From the NCBI RefSeq assembly GCF_001612985.1, contig NZ_BDBM01000004.1:62001-126000 (forward strand): 64,000 nt of DNA, given 5' to 3'. Positions 1 to 10,179 of this stretch are shown here, piece after piece. Both the position numbers and the translations under genes were made by a program. Under the pieces are notes generated by a model. That model saw only the letters and a program-made list of their open reading frames with translations, did no database searches and was not told the origin of the DNA. How positions within the stretch are numbered: position 1 is the stretch's first letter; each line of letters opens with the position of its first letter. The DNA is from Nocardia gamkensis NBRC 108242. GTDB lineage: Bacteria; Actinomycetota; Actinomycetes; Mycobacteriales; Mycobacteriaceae.

Positions 1-1
1 G

Positions 2-1369
2 CACGTGGAGGGCGACGATCTCCTCGCCCGCGCCGGTGACCTCGGTTTCGGCGCGCCGCTGACCGCCAACGCCTACCTCGGCGCCTGGGGCATCGTCGAA
101 TGCCTGAACGCGGGCGCGGACATCGTGGTCACCGGCCGGGTCACCGACGCGTCGGTGATCGTCGGCCCGGCCGCCGCGCACTTCGGCTGGGGCCGAACCG
201 ATTACGACCGGCTGGCCGGCGCGGTGGTGGCCGGGCACGTGATCGAGTGCGGCACCCAGGCCACCGGCGGCAACTACGCCTTCTTCACCGAACTCGCCGA
301 TCTGGGCAGGCCGGGCTTCCCGATCGCGGAGATCCGCGCCGACGGCAGCAGCGTCATCACCAAGCACGCGGGCACCGGTGGGGCGGTCACGGTCGACACC
401 GTCGAGGCCCAGTTGATGTACGAGATCCAGGGGCCCCGCTACGCCGGACCCGACGTGACCTCCCGACTGGACACCATCCGGCTCGACCAGGACGGCCCGG
501 ACCGGGTGCTGATCAGCGGCGTCACCGGCGAGGTCCCGCCGCCCCGGCTCAAGGTCTCGCTCAACACGCTCGGCGGCTTCCGCAACGAGATGGAGTTCGT
601 GCTCACCGGGCTGGACATCGAGGCGAAAGCCGAACTGGCGCGACGACAGCTGGAATCCTGGCTGCCCACCCGGCCCGCCGAGCTGACCTGGACGCTGGCC
701 CGCCTGGACCGGCCGGACGCGCGGACCGAGGAGCAGGCCAGCGCGCTGCTGCGCTGCGTGGTCCGCGACCCGGACCCGAACAAGGTCGGGCGCGCCTTCT
801 CCAACGTCGCGGTGGAGCTGGCGCTGGCCAGCTATCCCGGATGCAGCTTCACGACCCTGCCCGGCAACGGATCGCCCTACGGCGTGTTCACGCCCGGGTT
901 CGTCGACGCCGCGGAGGTTCCGCACACGGCGGTGCTGCCCGATGGCACCCGCGTCGGCGTGCCGCCGTCCGCCGAAACGGCCGAACTCACCGCGGTCGCC
1001 GAGCCGCCCGCCCCGGAAGCGCTGCCCGCCGGGGAGACCCGCCGCGCGCCGCTGGGGACGATCGCGCTGGCCCGCAGCGGCGACAAAGGCGGTGACGCGA
1101 ATATCGGCGTGTGGGTCCGCACCGACGAACAATGGCGCTGGCTGGTGCACACCCTCACCGTGGCGCGCGTGAAAGAACTTCTGCCGGAGACGGCTTCGCT
1201 GACCGTCACCCGGCATGTGCTGCCCAATCTGCGGGCGCTGAACTTCATCATCGAAGGCCTGCTCGGTCAGGGTGTGGCCTATCAGGCCCGCTTCGACCCG
1301 CAGGCCAAGGGACTCGGCGAATGGCTGCGGTCTCGTCACCTCGACATTCCAGTGGAGCTGCTGTCATGA
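2..1369 (+). CDS. AtuA-family acyclic terpene utilisation protein, 5' end outside window
   Basis: The frame is already open at the first base, so the true start lies upstream; 455 residues are visible. Most of it is an AtuA (DUF1446) domain with the motifs VVTGRVTDAS and ECGTQATGGNY. A separate small AtuA-like ferredoxin-fold domain follows, marked by ARSGDKGGDANIG near visible residue 357. AtuA is needed for citronellol/geraniol growth in Pseudomonas, but its reaction is not established. The stop overlaps the next start (ATGA), so it is the first visible gene of a coupled operon that also holds acyl-CoA dehydrogenase and carboxylase genes. A 560-residue homologue sits in the same order in M. 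tuberculosis (Rv0976c, from memory). The family call is secure; the substrate is unknown. Confidence 0.9.
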   Translation, partial: HVEGDDLLARAGDLGFGAPLTANAYLGAWGIVECLNAGADIVVTGRVTDASVIVGPAAAHFGWGRTDYDRLAGAVVAGHVIECGTQATGGNYAFFTELADLGRPGFPIAEIRADGSSVITKHAGTGGAVTVDTVEAQLMYEIQGPRYAGPDVTSRLDTIRLDQDGPDRVLISGVTGEVPPPRLKVSLNTLGGFRNEMEFVLTGLDIEAKAELARRQLESWLPTRPAELTWTLARLDRPDARTEEQASALLRCVVRDPDPNKVGRAFSNVAVELALASYPGCSFTTLPGNGSPYGVFTPGFVDAAEVPHTAVLPDGTRVGVPPSAETAELTAVAEPPAPEALPAGETRRAPLGTIALARSGDKGGDANIGVWVRTDEQWRWLVHTLTVARVKELLPETASLTVTRHVLPNLRALNFIIEGLLGQGVAYQARFDPQAKGLGEWLRSRHLDIPVELLS

Positions 1370-2513
1370 CGAAACTCTGGGAAACGCCGGAACGACGCGA
1401 ATTGCGAGCCACGGTCCGTGGCTTCGTGGAACGCGACATCCTGCCCTACCTGGACGGCTGGGAGCGCGCCGGGGAGATCCCGCGCGAGCTGCACAAGAAG
1501 GCGGGCGCGCTCGGCCTGCTCGGCGTGCAGTTCCCGGAAACCGCGGGCGGTTCCGGCGGCGACGGCGTGGACGCGATGATCGTCTGCGAGGAGATGCATC
1601 AGGCCGGTGCGTCCGGCGGACTGTTCGCCTCGCTGTTCACCTGCGGCATCTCCGTTCCGCACATCATCGCCTCCGGCAACGCCGAGCAGATCGAGCGCTG
1701 GGTGCGGCCGACGCTGGCGGGCGAGAAGATCGGTTCGCTCGCGATCACCGAACCCGGCGGCGGATCGGATGTCGGGCACCTCACCACCACCGCGCGCCGC
1801 GACGGCGATCACTACATCGTCAACGGCGCCAAGACCTACATCACCTCCGGCGTCCGCGCCGACTTCGTGGTCACCGCGGTGCGCACCGGCGGGCCGGGCT
1901 CTGGCGGCATCTCGTTGCTCATCGTCGACAAGAACACGCCGGGCTTCACGGTCAGCCGCAAGCTGGACAAGATGGGCTGGCTGGCCTCCGACACCGCCGA
2001 GTTGTCCTACGTCGATGTCCGGGTGCCGGTGGAGAACCTGGTCGGCCCGGAGAACTCCGGCTTCTTCCAGATCGCGGGCGCGTTCGTCAGCGAGCGCGTC
2101 GGCCTCGCGGTGCAGGCGTACTCCAGCGCGCAGCGATGCCTGGACCTGACCCTGGAGTGGGTGCGCAACCGGGAGACCTTCGGGCGTCCGCTGATCAGCA
2201 GGCAGGCGGTGCAGAACACGGTCACCGAGATGGCGCGGCGCATCGACGTCGCCCGCGTCTACACCCGTGATGTGGTGCAGCGCAGCGCCGAAGGCGAGAC
2301 CGACCTGATCGCCGAGGTGTGCTTCGCGAAGAACACCGCCGTCGAGGCGGGCGAGTGGGTGGCCAACCAGGCCGTCCAGCTGTTCGGCGGTCTCGGCTAC
2401 ATGCGCGAATCGGAGATCGAACGCCAGTACCGGGATATGCGCATCCTCGGCATCGGCGGCGGCACGACCGAAATCCTCACCGGACTGGCGGCGAAGCGAT
2501 TGGGGTACCAGAA

Positions 2514-2517
<4 letters not shown>
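1366..2517 (+). CDS. acyl-CoA dehydrogenase (FadE13-like)
   Basis: This 383-residue flavoprotein should oxidise an acyl-CoA to its 2,3-enoyl-CoA and pass electrons to ETF. The ATG at 1366 is chosen because it overlaps the previous stop as ATGA; longer frames upstream are shadow. An N-terminal helical domain is followed by the FAD/substrate motif AITEPGGGSD near residues 128-137 and the C-terminal motif LFGGLGYM. The MCAD-type C-terminal catalytic Glu is absent (GIGGGTTEI), whereas SERVGLA in the preceding helix keeps the Glu used as base in isovaleryl-CoA dehydrogenases. That suggests a branched-chain or isoprenoid substrate. It is coupled to the carboxylase beta gene by another ATGA. The enzyme class is clear; the substrate is inferred. 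Confidence 0.95.
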
Positions 2518-4112
<1,595 letters not shown>

Positions 4113-4120
4113 GGCCGGAT

Positions 4121-6151
4121 ATGACCGCATCGCAGGGCGATTCGAAGACAAGTGGGCAGATCACGAACGTTCTCGTCGCCAACCGCGGCGAGATCGCCCG
4201 CCGGGTCTTCGCCACCTGCCGCAGGATGGGTCTGGGCAGCGTCGCGGTGTACTCCGACGCGGATGCCGCCGCGCCGCACGTCACCGAGGCGGACGCCGCG
4301 GTGCGGCTGCCCGGCAACACGCCGGCCGAAACCTATCTGCGCGGTGAACTGATCATCGAGGCCGCGCTGGCCGCGGGCGCCGACGCCATCCACCCCGGCT
4401 ACGGGTTCCTGTCCGAGAACGCCGATTTCGCCAAGGCCGTGCTCGACGCCGGGCTGGTCTGGATCGGCCCGCCGGTCGAGGCGATCGAGCAGATGGGCTC
4501 GAAGGTCGCCTCGAAGAAGATGATGGACGCCGCCGGAGTGCCGGTGCTGGCCGAGCTGGACCCGGCCGAGGTCACCGAGTCCCACCTCCCGGTGCTGATC
4601 AAGGCGTCCGCGGGCGGCGGCGGGCGCGGCATGCGGGTGGTGCGCGAGCTGGCCGACCTGACCCCGCAGATCGAGGCCGCACGACGCGAGGCGGAATCCG
4701 CCTTCGGCGATCCGACGGTCTTCTGCGAGCGCTACCTGGAGACCGGCAGGCACATCGAGGTCCAGGTGATGGCCGACACGCACGGCGTCATCTGGGCGGT
4801 GGGCGAGCGCGAATGCTCCATCCAGCGCCGCCACCAGAAGGTGATAGAGGAGGCGCCGTCGCCGCTGGTGGTACGCACCGAAGGCATGCGGGAGCGGCTG
4901 TTCGAGGCGGCGCGCCTCGCGGCGGGCGCGATCGGCTACACCGGCGCGGGCACCGTGGAGTTCCTCGCCGACGAGCAGGGCGAGTTCTTCTTCCTGGAGA
5001 TGAACACCCGCTTGCAAGTGGAGCATCCGGTCACCGAGTGCACCACCGGCCTGGACCTGGTCCGGCTGCAACTGGACGTCGCCGCGGGCGGCGCGCTGCC
5101 CGCCGAACCGCCCGCGATGCGCGGACACTCCATCGAGGTGCGGCTCTACGCCGAGGACCCGGCGCAGGACTGGCAGCCGCAGAGCGGAACCGTGCACAAG
5201 ATCGACATACCCTCGGTGCGCACCGAATTCGATCTGTTGGACCGGCCGGGCGTGCGCCTGGACACGGGCGTCGTAGACGGTTCGGTGGTCGGCGTGCATT
5301 ACGACCCGATGCTGGCCAAGGTCATCTCCTACGCCGAGACGCGCGGCGAGGCGGCCCGCTTGCTGGCCGCGGCCCTGCACCGCGCCAAGATCCACGGCCT
5401 GGTCACCAACCGCGACCTGCTGGTGCGCGTGCTGCGTCATCCGGCGTTCCTGGCCGGTGACACCGACACCGCGTTCTTCGCCACGCACGGGCTGGACGTC
5501 CTCGCCGCGCCGCTGGTGTCGGCGTCCGACGAGGCGTTGTCCGTCGTGGCGGCGGCACTCGCCGAGGCCGCCGCCAACCGTGGCCGCGCGCGGGTGGGCG
5601 GCGGGCTGCCCAGCGGGTGGCGGAACCTGCCGTCGCAATCGCAGCGCAAGTCGTACGAGAGCCGCGCGACCGGGACGCACGAGGTGGGTTACCGCTTCGG
5701 CCGGACCGGCGTCACCGTGGAGGGTCACGACGGCCTGGAACTCGTCGAGTCGGCTCCCGATCGTGTCGTGCTGTCGGTTCCGGGCGAACGCGGCCCGGTG
5801 CGCAGGCGATTCGAGGTCGCCCGCTACGGCGACCAGGTCTACGTCGACTCGCCGCTCGGCCCGGTGGCGCTGCGCCGGGTGCCGCGCTTCAGCGACCCCG
5901 CCGACCAGGTGGCCACCGGCTCGCTGCTGGCGCCCATGCCGGGCAGCGTGATCCGGCTCGGCGCCGAGGTCGGCAGCCGGGTCGAACAAGGTCAGCCGAT
6001 TCTGTGGCTGGAGGCGATGAAGATGGAGCACACCATCGCCGCGCCCGCCGCGGGCGTGCTCAGCGCCGTGAACGTCACCGTCGGCCAGCAGGTCGACGTC
6101 GGCGCCGTGCTCGCGGTCGTCGAACCCGTAGAAACGCAGGAGGACCGATGA
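4121..6151 (+). CDS. acyl-CoA carboxylase alpha subunit (biotin carboxylase + biotin carrier, AccA2-like)
   Basis: This 676-residue protein carboxylates its own biotin with ATP and bicarbonate. The biotin carboxylase part fills the first ~450 residues (VANRGEIARR, the ATP-grasp glycine loop ASAGGGGRGM, EMNTRLQVEHP). A linker/BT-like region follows, then the biotinyl domain, whose motif EAMKMEH puts the biotin lysine at residue 634 (codon 6020-6022). It starts 8 bases after the beta subunit stop. The ATG at 4121 is the first in frame after that stop and gives the normal family length. This is the all-in-one alpha layout of methylcrotonoyl/geranyl-CoA carboxylases. Confidence 0.95.
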   Translation: MTASQGDSKTSGQITNVLVANRGEIARRVFATCRRMGLGSVAVYSDADAAAPHVTEADAAVRLPGNTPAETYLRGELIIEAALAAGADAIHPGYGFLSENADFAKAVLDAGLVWIGPPVEAIEQMGSKVASKKMMDAAGVPVLAELDPAEVTESHLPVLIKASAGGGGRGMRVVRELADLTPQIEAARREAESAFGDPTVFCERYLETGRHIEVQVMADTHGVIWAVGERECSIQRRHQKVIEEAPSPLVVRTEGMRERLFEAARLAAGAIGYTGAGTVEFLADEQGEFFFLEMNTRLQVEHPVTECTTGLDLVRLQLDVAAGGALPAEPPAMRGHSIEVRLYAEDPAQDWQPQSGTVHKIDIPSVRTEFDLLDRPGVRLDTGVVDGSVVGVHYDPMLAKVISYAETRGEAARLLAAALHRAKIHGLVTNRDLLVRVLRHPAFLAGDTDTAFFATHGLDVLAAPLVSASDEALSVVAAALAEAAANRGRARVGGGLPSGWRNLPSQSQRKSYESRATGTHEVGYRFGRTGVTVEGHDGLELVESAPDRVVLSVPGERGPVRRRFEVARYGDQVYVDSPLGPVALRRVPRFSDPADQVATGSLLAPMPGSVIRLGAEVGSRVEQGQPILWLEAMKMEHTIAAPAAGVLSAVNVTVGQQVDVGAVLAVVEPVETQEDR

Positions 6152-6219
6152 GCCACAATCGCGCAGCGCTCATCGAGCCGACGGGGTGCGGGAGCCCCCG
6201 CAAGATACAGGAGAACTGA
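6148..6219 (+). other. possible 23-codon leader ORF with internal hairpin
   Basis: Between the carboxylase and the next dehydrogenase an ATG overlaps the upstream stop (ATGA at 6148) and opens 23 codons whose TGA overlaps the downstream ATG (TGATG at 6217-6221). Inside it TGCGGG and CCCGCA can pair as a 6-bp stem. The peptide resembles nothing I know. It may be a coupling or attenuation device, or chance in a GC-rich spacer. It is listed because both ends are exactly coupled. Confidence 0.25.
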
Positions 6220-7379
6220 TGTCGTTCATCGAAACCGACGAGCAGAAGGCGCTGCGGGCCGCCGTCGCCGCGCTGGCCGCGAAATACAACTACCGCGACT
6301 ACGTGCTGCCGAAGGCGCGCAAGAACGAGCCGCTGGACGAATTGTGGCAGGAGGCAGGCAAACTCGGCTTCCTCGGAGTGAACCTGCCCGAGGAGTACGG
6401 TGGCGGCGGCGCGGGCATGTACGAGCTGTCGCTGGTGATGGAGGAGCTGTCCGCGCAGGGAGCGGGCCTGCTGCTCATGGTGGTGTCCCCGGCCATCTGC
6501 GGCACCATCATCACCAAGTACGGCACCGACGAGCAGAAGCAGGAGTGGCTGCCCAAGCTCGCCGACGGCTCCGGCAAGATGGTCTTCGGCATCACCGAGC
6601 CGGACGCCGGCTCCAACTCCCACCAGATCACCACCACCGCGCGCCGCGACGGCGACGACTGGATCCTCAACGGCCGCAAGATCTTCATCTCCGGCGTCGA
6701 CCAGGCCGAGGCCGTGCTGATCGTGTCCCGCACCGAAGACCACAAGACCGGCAAGCTCAAGCCCGCCCTGTTCATCGTGCCGACCGACGCCGAAGGCTTC
6801 ACCAAGACGGCGCAGGAGATGGACATCATCGAGCCCGACCACCAGTACAGCCTGTTCCTCGACGATGTCCGGCTGCCCTCCTCCGCGCTGGTCGGCAAGG
6901 AGGACGCGGCGTTGATGCAGCTGTTCGCGGGCCTCAACCCGGAGCGCATCATGGGCGCGGCCATGGCGATCGGCCTGGCCCGCTACGCCATCGATCGCGC
7001 CGTGGAATACGCCAAGGAGCGCACAGTGTGGAAGACGCCGATCGGTGCGCACCAGGGCATCTCGCATCCGCTCGCCCAGGTGAAGGTCGAACTGGAGCTG
7101 GCGAAGCTGATGATGCAGAAGGCCGCCACCCTGTACGACACGGGCGACGAGATGGGCGCCGCCGAGGCCGCCAACATGGCGAAATACGCGGCGGCGGAGG
7201 CCAGCATCAAGGCGCTCGATCAGGCCATCCAGACCCACGGCGGCTCCGGCCTGACCAGGGACGTGGGGCTGGCCGCGATGCTCGCCGCCGCGCGCATCGG
7301 CCGCATCGCGCCGGTCAGCCGGGAAATGATCCTCAACTTCGTCGCCCAGTACTCGCTGGGCCTGCCGAAGTCGTACTGA
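6219..7379 (+). CDS. acyl-CoA dehydrogenase (FadE12-like)
   Basis: This is the second acyl-CoA dehydrogenase of the operon, 386 residues. The ATG at 6219 is preferred over an in-frame GTG at 6186 because AGGAGAAC lies just before it and MSFIETDEQKALR begins the family's N-terminal helix. The FAD motif GITEPDAGSNSHQ and the C-terminal QTHGGSGL are present. As in the first dehydrogenase, the catalytic Glu appears to be the isovaleryl-type one (NPERIMGAA), and the MCAD-type position near the C-terminus is not Glu. Two paralogues flanking one carboxylase fit a route with two oxidation steps, as citronellyl-CoA degradation would need. That role is inference. Confidence 0.94.
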   Translation: MSFIETDEQKALRAAVAALAAKYNYRDYVLPKARKNEPLDELWQEAGKLGFLGVNLPEEYGGGGAGMYELSLVMEELSAQGAGLLLMVVSPAICGTIITKYGTDEQKQEWLPKLADGSGKMVFGITEPDAGSNSHQITTTARRDGDDWILNGRKIFISGVDQAEAVLIVSRTEDHKTGKLKPALFIVPTDAEGFTKTAQEMDIIEPDHQYSLFLDDVRLPSSALVGKEDAALMQLFAGLNPERIMGAAMAIGLARYAIDRAVEYAKERTVWKTPIGAHQGISHPLAQVKVELELAKLMMQKAATLYDTGDEMGAAEAANMAKYAAAEASIKALDQAIQTHGGSGLTRDVGLAAMLAAARIGRIAPVSREMILNFVAQYSLGLPKSY

Positions 7380-7390
7380 GAGGACGCCGC

Positions 7391-8167
7391 ATGACCGAGA
7401 CGGCTCCGTTCGTCCGCTACGAGGTGAGCGACGGCGTCGCGACGCTCACCTTCGATTCGCCGCACAACCGCAACGCGCTGTCGTCCAAGCTGGTCGCCGA
7501 GCTGCTGCGCGGGCTCGACGACGCGGCCGCCGACGACGCGGTGCGCGTCGTCGTGCTCGCGCACACCGGCAACACCTTCTGCGCGGGCGCGGATCTGAGC
7601 GAGGCCAGTGACGCCGATCCGGCCGTGGCCGCCGACGAACGCACCCGGGTCATGATCGGCGTGCTGCGCAGGCTGGTGGAGATTCCGAAGCCGGTGATCG
7701 CGCGGATCGACGGCAACGTGCGGGCAGGCGGCATGGGCATCGTGGCGGGCTGCGACCTCGTCGTGGCCGGACCGGCCAGCAGTTTCGCGCTCACCGAGGT
7801 GCGCATCGGGCTGGCGCCGTTCATGATCTCGCTGACCCTGCTGCCCAGGCTCAGCCCGCGTGCGGCCGGCCGGTACTACCTGACCGGCGAGAAGTTCGAC
7901 GCCGCCGAGGCCGAGCAGATCGGCCTGGTCACCGTCACCGCCGACGATCCGGCGGCCGAGGTGGCGCGGCTGTGCGCGGAGGTGCGCAAAGGCTCCCCGC
8001 AGGGGCTGGCGGAGGCCAAGCGACTGGTCAACGCGGGCATCCTCGCCGAGTTCGACACCTCCGCCGAAGAACTCGCGCGGCGCTCGGCGAGCTTCTTCGG
8101 CACCCCCGAGGTACACGAGGGCATGCTGGCCTTTTTGCAGCGCCGCCCGCCGAGCTGGGCAGAATGA
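7391..8167 (+). CDS. enoyl-CoA hydratase/isomerase family protein (EchA7-like)
   Basis: This 258-residue crotonase-fold protein should hydrate the enoyl-CoA made by the dehydrogenases or carboxylase. The oxyanion-hole segment NTFCAGADLSE lies near residues 58-68. In the next block, NVRAGGMGIVAGCD carries Gly where rat enoyl-CoA hydratase has its first catalytic Glu (E144), while the second is retained (SSFALTEV). Loss of one Glu is seen in crotonases with specialised substrates, so the reaction may be methylglutaconyl- or isohexenylglutaconyl-CoA hydration, as in Liu/Atu pathways. It starts 11 bases after the dehydrogenase and overlaps the TetR start by ATGA. Confidence 0.92.
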   Translation: MTETAPFVRYEVSDGVATLTFDSPHNRNALSSKLVAELLRGLDDAAADDAVRVVVLAHTGNTFCAGADLSEASDADPAVAADERTRVMIGVLRRLVEIPKPVIARIDGNVRAGGMGIVAGCDLVVAGPASSFALTEVRIGLAPFMISLTLLPRLSPRAAGRYYLTGEKFDAAEAEQIGLVTVTADDPAAEVARLCAEVRKGSPQGLAEAKRLVNAGILAEFDTSAEELARRSASFFGTPEVHEGMLAFLQRRPPSWAE

Positions 8168-8787
8168 CGACCATGGCGACACCCCACGAACCCAAGCAGG
8201 ACCGCAGCCGCGCCACCCGGCAGCGCCTGCTCGAGGCGACCATCGACTGCCTGGCCGAGATGGGCTGGGCGGCCGCGACGGTCGCCGTGGTCGCCGAACG
8301 GGCCGGGGTGTCGCGTGGCGCGGCGCAGCATCACTTTCCCACCAGGGAGGATCTGATCACCGCCGCGCTGGAGTACATGTTCGACACGCGCAGCGGGCAG
8401 GCGGTGCAGGAGGCCGCGACGCTGACGGAGCTGGGTGACGGGCCGGCCCGCACCGAGGCGGTGGTTGCGGGGCTGGTCGAGTCCTACACCAGCCCGTTGT
8501 TCAAGGCGGCCCTGCAAGTCTGGACGCACGCCGCCGCCGACCCGGTGTTGCGGGAGCGAATCGTCCCGCTGGAGGCCCGCTTCGGGCGCGCCTCGCACCG
8601 CCGCGCGGTCGAAGCCCTGGGGGTGGACGACTCGGACCCGGTCACCCACCATTTGGTGCAGGCGACCCTGGACATGGCCCGCGGTCTCGGCCTCGCCGAC
8701 GTTCTCACCGACGATTCGGCCCGCCGTAAGCGGATAGTCGAGCAGTGGGCGGCCACGCTGCACGCCGCCTTGCACGCCTCCCGCTGA
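8164..8787 (+). CDS. TetR-family regulator of the acyl-CoA operon
   Basis: This 207-residue protein has an N-terminal TetR DNA-binding domain (helix-turn-helix around ATVAVVAERAGVSRGAAQHHF, roughly residues 38-58) and a divergent all-helical ligand domain. The ATG at 8164 overlaps the hydratase stop; a second ATG at 8173 is also possible. Because it is the last gene of the coupled catabolic operon, it probably represses that operon and is relieved by a CoA thioester, as AtuR does for the atu genes. The operator would lie upstream of the window. Confidence 0.92.
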   Translation: MTTMATPHEPKQDRSRATRQRLLEATIDCLAEMGWAAATVAVVAERAGVSRGAAQHHFPTREDLITAALEYMFDTRSGQAVQEAATLTELGDGPARTEAVVAGLVESYTSPLFKAALQVWTHAAADPVLRERIVPLEARFGRASHRRAVEALGVDDSDPVTHHLVQATLDMARGLGLADVLTDDSARRKRIVEQWAATLHAALHASR

Positions 8788-8832
8788 ACCGGAGCCCGCG
8801 GCCGGGCCGGGCGCGGAACTGTAACCTGTATC

Positions 8833-8846
8833 ACTACCAACGTAGT
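8833..8846. promoter_or_regulatory. dyad ACTAC-N4-GTAGT, likely operator of the following TetR gene
   Basis: ACTAC and GTAGT are perfect inverted half-sites separated by CAAC. The right half overlaps a -10-like TAGTAT (8843-8848) that lies 7 bases before the GTG start at 8856. A repressor bound here would cover the promoter, so autorepression is likely. The arms are short (5 bp), so this is suggestive only. Confidence 0.5.
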
Positions 8847-8855
8847 ATTCGAAGG

Positions 8856-9413
8856 GTGTCCACCAAACGCGACCTCGTCTTGGACGCGGCGATCGATCTG
8901 CTGGGATCCCGCGGCACCCGTGCGCTCACGCACCGCGCGGTCGACGAGGCCGCAGGCATGCCCGCGGGATCGGCGTCCAATTACTTCCGTACCCGGGAAG
9001 CGCTGCTGATCGGTATCACCGAGCGCCTCGAGGCGCGCGACTACGCGGATTGGGAGGTGCTCACCCGGCAGCCCGCGCCCGGCACGATGGACGAACTCGT
9101 CGAGGGCATGGCCGCTTTCGTCGTGCACGCGGTGCGCGCCGACCGGGTGCGCACCCTGGCCCGCTACGCCCTGCTCCTGGAGGCGCAGTGCGTTCCCGCG
9201 CTACGCGAGACCATCCGCCGAGGACATCTGCGGCTGACCGAATGGACCGCGTCGCTGCTGGCGGGTATCGGCGTGGATCAGGCGGTGGCGCGGATCCTGG
9301 TCGACCAACTGGACGGGATCATCCTGCATCAGCTGGTGAACCCGGCAGCGGACTTCGATCCACGCCCCACGTTGGACCGGCTGGCGCGCGCGCTGGCCGC
9401 CGGGAGCGATTGA
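8856..9413 (+). CDS. TetR/AcrR-family transcriptional regulator
   Basis: This 185-residue protein has a clear TetR HTH (ALTHRAVDEAAGMPAGSASNYF) and a helical C-terminal domain with no recognised ligand class. The GTG at 8856 is chosen because the HTH fold begins at once (STKRDLVLDAAIDLLGSRG) and because it sits 7 bases after a TAGTAT -10-like element. The mRNA may therefore be leaderless, though a GAAGG next to the start could also serve. Upstream is a dyad that could be its own operator. It runs convergently into the small secreted-protein gene. No target gene can be assigned. Confidence 0.88.
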   Translation: MSTKRDLVLDAAIDLLGSRGTRALTHRAVDEAAGMPAGSASNYFRTREALLIGITERLEARDYADWEVLTRQPAPGTMDELVEGMAAFVVHAVRADRVRTLARYALLLEAQCVPALRETIRRGHLRLTEWTASLLAGIGVDQAVARILVDQLDGIILHQLVNPAADFDPRPTLDRLARALAAGSD

Positions 9414-9468
9414 CCTGCGGCGCTCGCCGAGCGGCCTGCGCATCGCGGCGCGCCGAACGCCGCGCTGC

Positions 9469-9834
9469 TCAGCACAGACCTTGCTGCTCGAGCCTTCCCG
9501 AATCAATGGCGTAGGAGGAGGCTCCGATCGCGGCGCCGATCAGGCCGACGATGATCGCGCCGGGAATCGCGCCGACGAAGAAGACGGGCAGGCCGACGAG
9601 CGCGCCGATCGCGGCGCCGATCGCCGCGCCGATTCCCGTGCGCAGTTCGATGGTGTCGCCGGGCGGCAGGCATGCCTTGATGTAGGTCACCTGCGGGGGT
9701 TCGCCGGTCGCCGCGGCTATCGATTCGGCTCGGTCGGCGGGGGCCGCCGACGCGGTGGCGGCGAATCCGACGGTGAGCGCGGTTGCGACGAGTGCGCTGA
9801 CCACCGTCACGGCCAGCTTCATGAAAGCGTTCAA
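9469..9834 (-). CDS. small secreted protein with glycine-zipper hydrophobic segment
   Basis: A 121-residue protein of unknown function. The N-terminus is a Sec signal peptide (basic start, long hydrophobic run, AASAA-type cleavage near residue 31). The mature part has a Cys (IKACLPPG) and a C-terminal Cys, and between them a Gly/Ala-rich helix with GxxxG-like spacing (GAAIGAAIGALVGLP), the pattern of glycine-zipper envelope proteins. The TTG at 9834 is preferred because AGGGA lies 5 bases upstream; the ATG at 9822 has no ribosome site. The two cysteines may form a disulfide. No gene partner is obvious. Confidence 0.72.
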   Translation of the reverse strand: MNAFMKLAVTVVSALVATALTVGFAATASAAPADRAESIAAATGEPPQVTYIKACLPPGDTIELRTGIGAAIGAAIGALVGLPVFFVGAIPGAIIVGLIGAAIGASSYAIDSGRLEQQGLC

Positions 9835-10050
9835 CTGTTTCCCTGAAAGTTCGCGGTGGACACGTCAGCTGATGGTCCGGCTACCGGCCCGGAGCCGTCA
9901 CGCGTCCGATCATCATCGCTGGAGTTTTGCGGGATGCCAAGAGCGGGCGCTCGAATCATCGGCGCCGGTCGCATGTTCGACGTTCCACCGCCGTGCGCCC
10001 GCGAGCATTCGCGGGATTGTGACCAGGGAAGGTGACTGCCGCACAGCGCG
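9835..10050. other. non-coding stretch upstream of the small secreted-protein gene
   Basis: No convincing reading frame is seen on either strand. The part next to 9834 must hold the promoter of the minus-strand secreted-protein gene. The rest is G/C-rich and featureless up to the hairpins that begin at 10051. Confidence 0.4.
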
Positions 10051-10173
10051 ATCCGCACCGGCGCCGAGGTATGGCGCCGGTGCGGATGCGGTGTTCAGCG
10101 GGCGCAGGGGGTCGCGCTGAACACCGGGAGGCGATGCGGCCCTGGGGAATGCAGGGCGGCAGGACCGCATCGC
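10051..10173. terminator. three tandem perfect hairpins downstream of the glycosyltransferase operon
   Basis: Three inverted repeats follow one another within 123 bases. First, a 15-bp stem beginning ATCCGCACC (10051-10065 with 10073-10087, 7-base loop). Second, an 11-bp stem GGTGTTCAGCG (10090-10100 with 10115-10125). Third, a 9-bp stem GCGATGCGG (10131-10139 with 10165-10173), which encloses a 5-bp GCCCT/AGGGC stem. They begin 7 bases past the stop of the minus-strand GT39 gene, so termination or mRNA 3'-end protection is the simplest role. No T-run follows, as is common in actinobacteria. Confidence 0.65.
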
Positions 10174-10179
10174 GCGGTT

